64,000 nt of DNA from Moorella glycerini (GCF_009735625.1 NZ_CP046244.1:3360909-3424908); one strand, 5' to 3'. Positions 51,585 to 60,820 are shown, counted from the first letter of the stretch. Notes: generated by a model not told the origin, from the letters alone. Made by a program: numbers and translations.

Positions 51585-53669
51585 TCAGGTGACAGGACGG
51601 AAGCTCCGCCGCTCCCGGAACTCTTCCTGCTTGCCTTTATTCCAGTTCTTTACCGGCCGGTAATAGCCGACGATCCGGCTCCAGACCTCCGTCTCCCGGC
51701 CGCATTCCGGGCATGTCCACTGCTCGCCGGAAAGATACCCGTGCTCGGGGCAGATGCTGAAGGTAGGCGTAATGGTTAAATACGGCAGGCGGAAATTATG
51801 CATCACCGTCTGCAGAAAACGCCGGCAGGTGGCGGTATCAGTCACCCTTTCCCCCAGGTAGGCATGAAAGACCGTGCCACCGGTGTATTTCAGCTGCAAC
51901 TCGTCCTGGTGCTCCAGGGCGGTAAAAACGTCGTCGGTGTAGCCGACCGGCAGGTGGGTGGAATTGGTGTAATACGGTTCGTTGGCACCGGAAGTGATAA
52001 TATCAGGATAAAGGCGCCTGTCCAGCCGGGCCAGACGGTAAGAAGTGCCTTCCGCCGGCGTGGCTTCCAGGTTGAAGAGCTGGCCGGTTTCCACCTGGTA
52101 GGTGGCCAGGACAGAACGCATGAAGTCCAGGATTTCCAAAGCCAGGCCCCTTCCCTCGCGGGTGTCTATGCCTTTCCCCCAAAAGTTTAAGAGGGCCTCG
52201 TGCATGCCGACAATGCCGATGGTATTGAAATGGTTCTCCCAGTACCTGCCGAAGCGTTCTTTAACCCGCCGCAGGTAGAACCGGGAGTAAGGATAAAGCC
52301 CCTGCTCCGTCAGCTTCTCCAGGATGTTGCGCTTGAGGAGCAGGCTTTCCTTTGCCAGGTCCATCTTCGCCTTTAAGCTGCTGAAGAACTCTTCTTTAGT
52401 TGCGGAAAGGTAACCCAGGCGCGGCAAATTTATGGTCACCACGCCGCACGACCCCGTAAGAGGGTTGGCGCCGAAAAGTCCGCCGCCGCGTTTCTTGAGT
52501 TCCCGGTGATCCAGTCGCAGATGACAGCACATGCTGCGGACATCCTCGGGCTTTAAATCGGAGTTGATAAAGTTGGCGAAGTAGGGGATGCCGTATTTGG
52601 CCGTCATGGCCATGATCTTGTTTGCCACCGGGCTTTCCCAGGGAAAATCAGGCGTGATGTTGTACGTGGGTATGGGGAAGGTAAAAATGCGGCCCCGGGC
52701 ATCCCCCGCCATCATCACCTCGCAAAAGGCCATATTCAGCCAGTCCATCTCTTGCTGAAAGTCGCCGTAGCATTCCTCGCGCCGCTCGCCACCGATAATG
52801 ACCGGCTCGCCGGCTAAAACCTGCGGCACGACCACATCCATGGTCAGGTTGACAAAGGGTGTCTGGAAGCCCACCCTGGTGGGCACATTGAGGTTAAAGA
52901 TAAACTCCTGCAGGGCCTGCTTGACTTCCCGGTAGTCCAGGCCGTCGTAACGGATAAAGGGAGCGAGGTAGGTGTCGAAACTGGAAAAGGCCTGGGCCCC
53001 GGCGGCTTCCCCCTGCAAGGTATAAAAGAAATTGGCTATCTGCCCCAGGGCCGTCCGGAAATGCCGGGGCGGCGCGCTTTCCACCTTTTGCCCCACGCCG
53101 GCAAAGCCGCTTTCCAGCAGATCGGCCAGGTCCCAGCCACAGCAATAGGGCGCCAGCAACCCCAGGTCGTGGATATGGAGATCGCCCCTTTCATGGGCCT
53201 CGCGGATGGCCGGCGGGTAGACCTTTTCCAGCCAGTACCGGGAACTGACGGCAGCAATGATATGGTTGTTGAGGCCCTGGAGGGAATAATTCATGTTGCT
53301 GTTCTCATTAATCCGCCAGTCCTGGCCGTCAAGGTAGCCCTGGACCATTTCCTGCACGTTAACCAGGAGGTGGCGGAAATCCCGCCATTCCGCATGTTGT
53401 TGCCGGTAAAGGATATAGGCCTTGGCCGTCCGGGCATGGCCGTTCTCAATTAATACTTTTTCTACCAGGTCCTGCACGTCTTCGACGGTAGGCAGCCTGT
53501 CGACAAATTTTTCCGCTAGAAGGGCCGTCACCTGGTTGGCCAGCCGGCTAGCCAGGCGGCGGTCCTGGCCCCCGACAGCCAGGGCCGCTTTGTAAATAGC
53601 ATTGATAATCCTTTCCTCGTCAAAGTCCACTACCCGGCCGTCGCGCTTGATGATCTTCCTGGGTATCAT
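51585..53669 (-). CDS. nrdD: Class III anaerobic ribonucleoside-triphosphate reductase
   Basis: 694 residues. An N-terminal ATP-cone (KIIKRDGRVVDFDEERIINAI, residues 4-90) precedes the glycyl-radical reductase core. The C-terminal zinc site is CPEHGYLSGEQWTCPECG and the glycyl loop is RIVGYYRPVKNWNKGK; the Gly of VGY is the radical site. NPLTGSCGVVTINLPR is in the substrate region. It makes dNTPs from NTPs without oxygen, with formate as usual reductant. ATG at 53669 has AAAGGAG upstream. A cobalamin riboswitch precedes it, so it should be repressed when B12 is available, implying a B12-dependent class II enzyme elsewhere. Confidence 0.95.
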   Translation of the reverse strand: MIPRKIIKRDGRVVDFDEERIINAIYKAALAVGGQDRRLASRLANQVTALLAEKFVDRLPTVEDVQDLVEKVLIENGHARTAKAYILYRQQHAEWRDFRHLLVNVQEMVQGYLDGQDWRINENSNMNYSLQGLNNHIIAAVSSRYWLEKVYPPAIREAHERGDLHIHDLGLLAPYCCGWDLADLLESGFAGVGQKVESAPPRHFRTALGQIANFFYTLQGEAAGAQAFSSFDTYLAPFIRYDGLDYREVKQALQEFIFNLNVPTRVGFQTPFVNLTMDVVVPQVLAGEPVIIGGERREECYGDFQQEMDWLNMAFCEVMMAGDARGRIFTFPIPTYNITPDFPWESPVANKIMAMTAKYGIPYFANFINSDLKPEDVRSMCCHLRLDHRELKKRGGGLFGANPLTGSCGVVTINLPRLGYLSATKEEFFSSLKAKMDLAKESLLLKRNILEKLTEQGLYPYSRFYLRRVKERFGRYWENHFNTIGIVGMHEALLNFWGKGIDTREGRGLALEILDFMRSVLATYQVETGQLFNLEATPAEGTSYRLARLDRRLYPDIITSGANEPYYTNSTHLPVGYTDDVFTALEHQDELQLKYTGGTVFHAYLGERVTDTATCRRFLQTVMHNFRLPYLTITPTFSICPEHGYLSGEQWTCPECGRETEVWSRIVGYYRPVKNWNKGKQEEFRERRSFRPVT

Positions 53670-53704
53670 GATAAAATTTTAATCTCCTTTCGCCTGCCTG
53701 AATT

Positions 53705-53932
53705 AAAAACCCCAACCACGCCTGCGTAGCTGGGGTAAATTTCTCCCTTTACCTCACCTTCACCATGGCCGTGGTTTAACGGTGCAATCCCACGGGCAGG
53801 TCTCCTGGCTCGGGTTCAACGCTCCCTGCTGCCTTCCCGGGTTTAGACCCCAGTGGCTCCTTTAGCAGGTACTCCCCCTCACAGTGGCGGCACCGCGCCG
53901 GACTTGCACCGGCTTCCCTGGCACCCGCGAGA
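53705..53932 (-). promoter_or_regulatory. Cobalamin (B12) riboswitch with terminator upstream of nrdD
   Basis: Minus strand has GGGAAGCCGGTGCAAGTCCG, GCCGCCACTGT, the B12-box-like AGCCAGGAGACCTGCC, and a closing GATTGCACC, all in the order of adenosylcobalamin/cobalamin aptamers (about 53932-53780). The stretch 53737-53705 is a hairpin (ACCCCA ... TGGGGT) followed by TTTTTAATT, the expression platform. Binding of cobalamin should cause termination before nrdD. It fills most of the 374-base gap between nrdD and the MerR gene. Confidence 0.93.
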
Positions 53933-54043
53933 ATCGTTTTCTGGTAATGTTCGACAAAGAAGAGGCAAATTCCTGCCGTTATAACTATCTCCCCTGGTCA
54001 ATAATGGTTTTTATTCACCAGGAGCTATTTTTTCCTGTTGGAA

Positions 54044-54427
54044 TTACTTTATTTCCCGGCTTCTATGGGGGCATGTATTACAAAGGGAGGGATCGTCAAA
54101 GGAGATCTGGCAGTAAGTCCCTTCCTCCTTCCAGCATGGCTTGGCGCACCCTATGCGTTCAGTCTTACGGGAGCAGGCCGGGCAGTCCTCATATAACCAG
54201 CAAGGATAAAAAGCCAGGTAGTGTTTGATGGAGTTTAAATTAAAGCCTTTATCGATGAGCTTTTGAATGAAGCGCAGCCGTTTCAAGTCATTATTTGAGT
54301 AAAGGCGCCGCCCGTTCTTGCGTGCGGGCTGGATGAGTTTATGTCTTTCCCAGACCCGCAGGGTGCCCGGCTGTATGCCCAGTAAATCGGCGACCACGCT
54401 GATGGTATATAACATTTGTTCCGGCAT
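54044..54427 (-). CDS. Cys-rich MerR-family transcriptional regulator A
   Basis: 127 residues. N-terminal MerR helix-turn-helix (YTISVVADLLGIQPGTLRVW, ARKNGRRLYSNNDLKRLRFI). The C-terminal part lacks the normal long dimerisation helix and instead has about nine Cys residues (YPCWLYEDCPACSRK, GCAKPCWKEEGTYC, CNTCPH). These could bind an Fe-S cluster or metal and sense redox state. It is divergent from its paralogue at 54648, with which it shares HYLAFYPCW. It may control the adjacent Hdr-type operon or nrdDG; target unknown. Confidence 0.85.
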   Translation of the reverse strand: MPEQMLYTISVVADLLGIQPGTLRVWERHKLIQPARKNGRRLYSNNDLKRLRFIQKLIDKGFNLNSIKHYLAFYPCWLYEDCPACSRKTERIGCAKPCWKEEGTYCQISFDDPSLCNTCPHRSREIK

Positions 54428-54580
54428 GGGAAGCCGCCTCGCTTAACAATCAGGTTATAATTATTTACAGTTTTATTTTACGTTAACTTATCATCCCAGA
54501 TCAAGTATCGCTTTTCTCCTTTTGAGAACATATTTTTGCTATATCTAAATAACTTTGCTGTAATATTTTTTATAAGTTTA

Positions 54581-54609
54581 TTGACATGATTATGTTCAAG
54601 AAATATGAT
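54581..54609 (+). promoter_or_regulatory. Sigma-A-type promoter for the second MerR gene / Hdr-type operon
   Basis: TTGACA at 54581-54586, a 17-base spacer, then TATGAT at 54604-54609. This is a near-consensus -35/-10 pair in an AT-rich divergent intergenic region, with the start of the MerR gene 39 bases on. The long MerR-type spacer of 19-20 bases is not seen. Confidence 0.75.
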
Positions 54610-54647
54610 ATAAGTAAGATCAATAGTAAGCGGGGCGAAGAAGGCCG

Positions 54648-54968
54648 GTGTATCCCATCGGTATGGTTATCCAGGTCTTAGATATTTCTCCCCACCGCCT
54701 GCGTCGCTGGGAACGAAAGGGACTGGTCGTTCCCACGAGAAAAAACGGCCGGCGCTGCTATTCGGAACTGGATTTACAGCGGTTAATGTTTATTAAGCGC
54801 CTCCTTGATGGCAAGCACTGCCGGCTTGCAAACCTCCCCCATTATCTCGCCTTTTACCCCTGCTGGCAGGACGGTAAATGTATAAGCACCCCTCTAAAAG
54901 AGCCACATGAAGGGGCGCGTCCTTGCTGGCAAAAGAAAAACTGGTATTGCCCGGGACAGGTCCCATAA
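54648..54968 (+). CDS. Cys-rich MerR-family transcriptional regulator B
   Basis: 106 residues. MerR HTH (VIQVLDISPHRLRRWERKG, TRKNGRRCYSELDLQRLMFI) followed by HYLAFYPCWQDGKCIS and RPCWQKKNWYCPGQ, a shorter Cys-rich tail than the paralogue at 54044. GTG at 54648 is the start. A strong promoter precedes it, and the Hdr-type operon begins about 115 bases after it, so it may be an autoregulated activator of that operon. The ligand, possibly redox or Fe-S status, is an inference. Confidence 0.83.
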   Translation: MYPIGMVIQVLDISPHRLRRWERKGLVVPTRKNGRRCYSELDLQRLMFIKRLLDGKHCRLANLPHYLAFYPCWQDGKCISTPLKEPHEGARPCWQKKNWYCPGQVP

Positions 54969-55083
54969 CATCAAGACTGGCTACCAGTTCCACCGGAAAG
55001 TATAGTCAGGGTTACAAGGCAAGGAAATATCCGTTTTTTAACTTCTAGCACCATTCATTAAATTTTATACAGGAGTGTTGTTT

Positions 55084-56298
55084 ATGTCCATTTTGCTGGC
55101 TGCAGAAGTGCCTGGCCCTGCAAAAATCTCCCGGGCCATGGGCGGGGCCAGCCTGCAGGCCTGCCTGGCCTGCGGCGTGTGCACCGGCGGCTGCCCTGCC
55201 GGCAACATCGGCGCACCGGTAGACCCCCGTAAAATGGTGCGCCTGCTCCTGCTGGGGATGGAAGACCGGCTCCTGGCGTCAGATATGATCTGGCTGTGCA
55301 CCATGTGCGGCCGCTGTACAGTCTACTGCCCGGTGGGTGTGAATATGGGTGACCTGGTCCGGGCCGTGCGGTCGAAACTGGCGGCAGAAGGCCGCGTCCC
55401 CGTAAACCTGCAGAAAGTGGTAGACCTGGCTCTAGAGTCCGGCAATAATATGGGGATCAGCCAGGAGGATTACCTCGACACCCTGGACTGGATGCAGGAA
55501 GAGCTCCAGGCGGAGTTCGGCAGTGAGGCGGAAATACCCGTTGATAAGAAGGACGCCAGGATATTGTACGTTATCAACCCGCGGGAAGCGAAGTTCTTCC
55601 CCCTCTCCATCCTGGCGGCGGCCAAAGTGTTCCATGCCGCCGGCGAAAGCTGGACCCTTTCCAGCCGCTACTGGGACGCGACCAACTACGCCCTTTTCTC
55701 CGGGGACGACAAAGCCGGCGCTATCCTGGTGCAGCGCCTGGCCGATGAGGTGGAGCGCCTTGGCTGCCAGGAGTTGATCATGACCGAGTGCGGCCATGCC
55801 TTCCGCGCCATTCGCTGGGGGCCGGAGCAGTGGCTGGGGCACAAACTCCCCTTCAGCGTGCGCAGTATCGTCCAGCTCATGGCCGAATACCTGCAAGACG
55901 GCCGTATCCGCCTTGACCCCTCCCGCAACAGCGAACCGGTAACCTATCACGATCCCTGCAATCTGGGCCGCAAGGAGGGCATTTTTGAAGAACCGCGGCA
56001 GGTATTGCAGGCGGCGGTAGCAGATTTCCGGGAGATGACACCCAACCGTGAGAATAACTACTGCTGCGGCGGCGGTGGCGGCCTGCTCTCTTTGAGCGAG
56101 TTTGGCCAGGAACGGATGGCTAAAGGAAAGGTGAAAATAGAACAGATCCAGCGCACGGGAGCAAAGATTATCGCCACTCCCTGCCATAACTGCGTTGACC
56201 AATTGAACGATTTGTGCCGTCATTATCACCTCGATGTTAAGGCGAAAAACATAGTCGAGCTGGTAGCCGACGCTCTCGTAATTAATGGCAAGGAGTGA
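55084..56298 (+). CDS. HdrC-HdrB-like / CCG-domain iron-sulfur protein
   Basis: About 404 residues. Two [4Fe-4S] motifs near the N-terminus (CLACGVCTGGCP and CTMCGRCTVYCP) are followed by two CCG-type regions (TYHDPCNLGR, YCCGGGGG, TPCHNCVDQL), the arrangement of fused HdrC-HdrB, HdrD or GlpC/LutA-like proteins. It would transfer electrons to or from a thiol/disulfide or an unknown acceptor. ATG at 55084 has AGGAG upstream; an in-frame GTG at 55075 lies within that site. It is directly followed, with a short gap, by the HdrA-type gene, so the two should form a complex. The acceptor is unknown. Confidence 0.85.
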   Translation: MSILLAAEVPGPAKISRAMGGASLQACLACGVCTGGCPAGNIGAPVDPRKMVRLLLLGMEDRLLASDMIWLCTMCGRCTVYCPVGVNMGDLVRAVRSKLAAEGRVPVNLQKVVDLALESGNNMGISQEDYLDTLDWMQEELQAEFGSEAEIPVDKKDARILYVINPREAKFFPLSILAAAKVFHAAGESWTLSSRYWDATNYALFSGDDKAGAILVQRLADEVERLGCQELIMTECGHAFRAIRWGPEQWLGHKLPFSVRSIVQLMAEYLQDGRIRLDPSRNSEPVTYHDPCNLGRKEGIFEEPRQVLQAAVADFREMTPNRENNYCCGGGGGLLSLSEFGQERMAKGKVKIEQIQRTGAKIIATPCHNCVDQLNDLCRHYHLDVKAKNIVELVADALVINGKE

Positions 56299-56305
56299 GG
56301 TATTG

Positions 56306-59300
56306 ATGGATAAAAATGGTTCGTTGCCGGTAGCCGTATTGGGAGCAGGCATCGCCGGAGTCCAGGCGGCCCTGGACCTGGCCTGCCTCGGCCACCAGGT
56401 AATCCTGGTAGAACGCGCTGCCCGGCCGGGCGGTAAGCTGGCTATTTTGCCCAAGACCTTTCCCACCAACGACTGCAGCGCCTGCGCTTTGACGCCCTGG
56501 AATGGTTTCTTCTGTATACGCTCCCCGCACTTTATCAGGCTGGCTGGGGAAGATAAAATCGCCCTCTTGACCGGTGCTGAAGTTAAAAACTTAACCGGGA
56601 AAGCAGGCCATTTTTGTCTCCAGCTTAACCGGCAGGGCCGGGAAGAAACCATCAATGTGGCTGCCATCATCCTTTGTCCCGGTTATGAGGAATATTTACC
56701 CCCTAGTTTAAACGCCCGTTACGGTTATGGCCGTTATAGCGGTGTCTTGACAGGCCTGGAACTGGAGCAACAGCTGGCTAACAGTGGGTACCCGCACCGT
56801 CCCCCGGGCAAAGAGCCGGTGCAACGGGTGGCTTTCATCCAGTGTGCCGGCTCCCGCGATCCTGCCAACGGAGTGGCTTACTGCTCGGCCGTCTGCTGTA
56901 TGTATGCCCTGAAGGAGGCCCTGATGCTTTATGAGACCGCTGCTGCTTTGAAACTCCCTTTACCACAAATAACCCTATTTTACATGGACCTGCGTACCTA
57001 CAGCAAAACTTACCAGGAATATCTGGAGCAGGCCCGGCGGGAATACGGGTTAAGGCTTGTTCGTTCCCGCATTCACAGCATTATCCAGTCTCCAGGAGAT
57101 CCCCGGCTGGTCATTCGCTATGCCCCGGAAAGCGGCCAGGCCCGGGTCGAAGAATTTGACCTGGCAGTACTGGCTACCGGCTTGCGATCGCCTGACGGCG
57201 CCCGGGACCTCGCTGCCAGGCTGGGCATTAAGGTCGATACCTATGGTTTCTGCCAGTCCCCTGCCCTTTCTCCCTTGGCCACCACCCGGGAGGGAGTATT
57301 TGTCGCCGGGGCCTTTAGCGGCCCCTGCGACGTAATCGACGCCGTCACCCAGGGCTCGGCCGCCGCCGCTGCCTGCGCTTCCTGGTTAAAAGAAGCAGGT
57401 TTATTTTATTGGAGTTCCCTGCCCCCTAAAATACAATTGGTTTCACTTCCTGGCGGCAATAGTATCCCGCCGCGGACCGGCGTCTTTGTCTGCGGGTGTG
57501 ACCATCTGTCTGCCGGCCTGGATTTAAAGGAGCTGGAAGAATATAGCCGCTCCTTGCCCGGGGTTGCCTGGGTGGAAAGATTATCCCTTTGCGCCGGGGG
57601 GGCGGGCGAACAATTACGCCGGGCCATAAAGGAACACAACTTAAACCGGATTGTAGTAGCCGCCTGCAGTGCGCGTGCCCTGGAACCCCTGGTAAACACT
57701 TATTTGCGGCAGGCTGGCTTGCCGGGCAACGTAGCAAAGGTGGTTAATGTCCTGGATCATGCGGTCCGGATTTACAGTGGCCGGAAAGATCGCGCTACCA
57801 GAAAAGCCAGGGACCTGATGCGGATGGCAGCGGCCAGAGCATTGACTGCTCCTGCCGGCATGGTGGAGGAATGGTCAATAACACCCGCCGCCCTGGTTAT
57901 CGGTGGCGGGGTGGCCGGCATGGTTGCCGCCCTTACCCTGGCCGATCTGGATTTTGAAGTCCACCTGGTAGAAAAGGAGGGACGACTGGGTGGTAATGCC
58001 CTGCGCCTGCAGTACACCTTACAGGGCGCCGATGTTAAGGCATATCTGGCCCAGCTAAGCCAGCGTCTCAGCAAACACCCCCGCATCCATATCCACCTGA
58101 ACGCTCAAGTCAGGGCCATAAGCGGCCGGCCGGGAAGTTTTGCTACAGAGATAGAAGGAACAGATGGGAGAAAGGAAAACATCCGGCACGGCGTAATTAT
58201 TATTGCCACCGGTGCCGCAGAAAAGAAGCCCCGGCAGCACCTGTACGGCCAGCACCCGGCAGTAATTACCGGTCTGGAGTTAGAAGACCTGCTTAAAACC
58301 AGGAGCCGGCGACTGGACAGCCTGCAAAAGGTCGTCTTTATCCAATGCGTAGATTCCCGCGATAGCTCCCATCCTTACTGCAGCCGGATCTGCTGCAGCG
58401 CGACTTTAAAAAATGCCCTGGAACTCAAGAAAATCAACCCGGAAGTCGCTGTATACGTCCTCAACCGGGATATTATGACCTACGGCCTGCAGGAGCAGTG
58501 GTACGAGACCGCCCGCTCCCAGGGCATCCTGTTCCTGCGTTATAACCTGGAAGCGCCGCCGGAAGTAACGGTGCCCGCAAAGAAAGCAGGACCAGAGGGC
58601 AAGGTACAAGTCCGGGTTGACGATCCCATCCTGGGCGAAGAAATTGTCATTGAGGCCGATCTCCTGGTGCTGGCAACCGGGATGGAGCCACGGGCGGAGA
58701 ATTGGTGCCTGGCGTCTTTATGCCACATCCCCCAGGACGAGAATGGTTTCTTGGCTACCAGCCATCCCAAATTAAAGACTGTTGAGACGCCGGTGCCAGG
58801 CATCTTCACCTGCGGGCTGGCAGAAGGGCCTAAGAATCTTAAAGAAGCCATAGCTTCAGCACAGGCTGCGGCCGCGAAGGCGGGCGCCCTCCTGATGCAA
58901 GAGCGCCAAACCCTTCCCGAGCGGGTAGCCCGGGTTGAAGGCGCCTGCGCGGCCTGTCTTACCTGTGTGCGTGTTTGTCCCCATGGTGCCCCTGCAATTA
59001 AGGAACACCGTTCCTATATCGATCCCCTGCTCTGCCAGGGATGCGGCGCCTGCGTGGCGGCATGCCCGGCGCAAGCCATTACCCTTACAGGTTACAGTCA
59101 TACTGAAATGGAAGCTGAACTCAAGGCCCTGCCAAAAGAGCAGGGGAAGGTGTTGCCTACCGTTATCTTCACCTGCAGCTACTGCGCTTATGCCAACTTT
59201 GAAAATGCTGCCGGCCTGGACTGCCAGAATGACGTTTTTGTATTGCAGGTACCGTGTTTAAGCCGGATTGGCACCCTGGAGGTGCTTAAGGCCATTGAAG

Positions 59301-59536
59301 CCGGCTCGCAGGAGATTTGGCTGACGGGCTGCCTTGAAGGCCAGTGCCACTTCCGGCCGGCCAGGGCCTTCGGCAGCCAGCGCTCTGGACCCGACCCTAT
59401 GCTTTGCCAGGAGCAGGCCTGGCGCCGTGTCAAGAAGATACTGGGTGAAATCGGGATTGACGAAGAAACGGTAAAGGTTCTGCGTCTCCCTCCACCGGCG
59501 CCGGATAACGGGCGCCTGGCCAGTTGCCTGGGTTAA
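56306..59536 (+). CDS. HdrA-HdrA-ferredoxin-MvhD fusion protein
   Basis: About 1076 residues. A first HdrA-like flavin domain (VLGAGIAGVQAALDLACLG near residue 10) has DCSACAL and runs to about 375 without its own N-terminal Cys domain. A second, complete HdrA follows: N-terminal domain GVFVCGCDHLSAGLD, then flavin VIGGGVAGMVAALTLA near 530. Next come two ferredoxin motifs (CAACLTCVRVCP, CQGCGACVAACP at about 880-920), then an MvhD domain (FTCSYCAYANFENAAG, WLTGCLEGQCHF). Such proteins take part in flavin-based electron bifurcation with ferredoxin. ATG at 56306 with GGAGTGAGG upstream is preferred over 56285. The fused MvhD suggests coupling to a hydrogenase, formate dehydrogenase or NADH module. 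Confidence 0.85.
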   Translation: MDKNGSLPVAVLGAGIAGVQAALDLACLGHQVILVERAARPGGKLAILPKTFPTNDCSACALTPWNGFFCIRSPHFIRLAGEDKIALLTGAEVKNLTGKAGHFCLQLNRQGREETINVAAIILCPGYEEYLPPSLNARYGYGRYSGVLTGLELEQQLANSGYPHRPPGKEPVQRVAFIQCAGSRDPANGVAYCSAVCCMYALKEALMLYETAAALKLPLPQITLFYMDLRTYSKTYQEYLEQARREYGLRLVRSRIHSIIQSPGDPRLVIRYAPESGQARVEEFDLAVLATGLRSPDGARDLAARLGIKVDTYGFCQSPALSPLATTREGVFVAGAFSGPCDVIDAVTQGSAAAAACASWLKEAGLFYWSSLPPKIQLVSLPGGNSIPPRTGVFVCGCDHLSAGLDLKELEEYSRSLPGVAWVERLSLCAGGAGEQLRRAIKEHNLNRIVVAACSARALEPLVNTYLRQAGLPGNVAKVVNVLDHAVRIYSGRKDRATRKARDLMRMAAARALTAPAGMVEEWSITPAALVIGGGVAGMVAALTLADLDFEVHLVEKEGRLGGNALRLQYTLQGADVKAYLAQLSQRLSKHPRIHIHLNAQVRAISGRPGSFATEIEGTDGRKENIRHGVIIIATGAAEKKPRQHLYGQHPAVITGLELEDLLKTRSRRLDSLQKVVFIQCVDSRDSSHPYCSRICCSATLKNALELKKINPEVAVYVLNRDIMTYGLQEQWYETARSQGILFLRYNLEAPPEVTVPAKKAGPEGKVQVRVDDPILGEEIVIEADLLVLATGMEPRAENWCLASLCHIPQDENGFLATSHPKLKTVETPVPGIFTCGLAEGPKNLKEAIASAQAAAAKAGALLMQERQTLPERVARVEGACAACLTCVRVCPHGAPAIKEHRSYIDPLLCQGCGACVAACPAQAITLTGYSHTEMEAELKALPKEQGKVLPTVIFTCSYCAYANFENAAGLDCQNDVFVLQVPCLSRIGTLEVLKAIEAGSQEIWLTGCLEGQCHFRPARAFGSQRSGPDPMLCQEQAWRRVKKILGEIGIDEETVKVLRLPPPAPDNGRLASCLG

Positions 59537-59557
59537 AAACCGGAAAGGGGTGCAGCC

Positions 59558-60793
59558 ATGAAACGGACGGATGTGCTGGTTGTGGGCGGGGGTATTTGCG
59601 GGTATACGGCAGCGCTGGCTGCCAGGCGCTACTATGGCGGCAAAAAGATCACCCTGGTGCGTAAAGAAGTCCGGGCTTTAATCCCGTGGTGCCTTGCTTA
59701 CAATTGCGCTAAAGGTACGCTCTCTAACAATGTCTTGCGGGACGACCGTCTTTATGATGAGGGAATTGAACTGGTAATCGATGAAGTGACTGCCATTGAC
59801 CGCCAGGGCAAATGCGTCACCACCGCCTTTGCTGAAGATATTATTTATGATAAATTAATCCTGGCTACCGGTTCCCTCCCGGCAACGCCTTTTTTTAAAG
59901 GCGCCGACCTGCAAGGCGTGTTTGCCTTAAAAAAAGAGTTCCCCTACCTGGAAAACATTCGCGCTTCTCTGGCTTCTGCCAGGTCCCTGGTCATTGTGGG
60001 TGCCGGACCCGCCGGCATAGAGTTTGCCGAGGCATGCACCGCCAACCGGCAGCTAAAGGTCACCATGGTAGAACTTCTCCCCCACTGCCTGGCCTGGGCT
60101 TTTGACGATGAGTTTTGCACCCTGGTGGAGGAAAACCTCCGGCAGCGAGGTATCAACATTATAACCGCAGCCGGAGTAGAAGAATTGCAGGGCAATAAAC
60201 GGGTTGAACAGGTGAAGCTCACCAGCGGCCGGACTTTACCTGCTGATATGGTTATTCTGGCCACAGGTGTCGTGCCCAATACCAGGCTGGCCCGGGAGGC
60301 CGGTCTGGCAACCCACGAACACGCTGGCATCCTTGTTGATGAGTATATGCGCACCAGTGATGAAGATATCTTTGCCGTTGGCGATTGTGCCGCGAAAATC
60401 TCCCCTTCCGGACCAGGGGGCGCTATTGCCAGACAGGCTATCGCGAGCGGCCGCGAGGCCCGCGTGGCCGCCGCCAATCTCTTCGCCCTCAAGCGCCCCA
60501 GGGAAATAGCTTTAGAGAAGTTCTCTGTCACCATTGGCGATCATGCCTTTGGCTCCGTGGGTCTCATTCAAAGAACCAACCCGGAAACGGGTAGAGAAAT
60601 GCTAACAGTCGATATTGCTCCTGGCGTGATAGCCAGAGATGTGGCGGTAAAGGTGGCTTATGCCCGGGAAACCGGGGCAACTATTGGTGCTCAAGTCCAC
60701 GGTAAGCCCCTGGGCCTGGTCCGGGAAATAATAGACCGGTTAGCGACTGCTATTCAACACCAGGCACGTTTCGACGAGCTGGCCCTGGCCTGA
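59558..60793 (+). CDS. FAD/NAD(P)-dependent oxidoreductase of the Hdr-type operon
   Basis: 411 residues. FAD-binding LVVGGGICGYTAALAARR at the start, a second dinucleotide site VIVGAGPAGIEFAEA near residue 150, and FAVGDCAAKI near 270. It belongs to the NADH oxidase/CoA-disulfide reductase-like group. A Cys in the position after the first helix is in PWCLAYNCAKGTLSN, where CoA-disulfide reductases have their redox Cys, so thiol/disulfide chemistry is possible. It starts 21 bases after the HdrA fusion with GGAAAGGGG upstream and ends the operon at the terminator 60821. It probably exchanges electrons between NAD(P)H and the Hdr-type complex. Confidence 0.83.
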   Translation: MKRTDVLVVGGGICGYTAALAARRYYGGKKITLVRKEVRALIPWCLAYNCAKGTLSNNVLRDDRLYDEGIELVIDEVTAIDRQGKCVTTAFAEDIIYDKLILATGSLPATPFFKGADLQGVFALKKEFPYLENIRASLASARSLVIVGAGPAGIEFAEACTANRQLKVTMVELLPHCLAWAFDDEFCTLVEENLRQRGINIITAAGVEELQGNKRVEQVKLTSGRTLPADMVILATGVVPNTRLAREAGLATHEHAGILVDEYMRTSDEDIFAVGDCAAKISPSGPGGAIARQAIASGREARVAAANLFALKRPREIALEKFSVTIGDHAFGSVGLIQRTNPETGREMLTVDIAPGVIARDVAVKVAYARETGATIGAQVHGKPLGLVREIIDRLATAIQHQARFDELALA

Positions 60794-60820
60794 TAAAACT
60801 CCAAAGGCCCTACCGTTCTA

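Noticed and set aside
53884-54228. 114-residue plus-strand frame across the B12 riboswitch start and MerR gene
   Set aside because: It is antisense to the MerR gene and riboswitch and has no recognisable domain.
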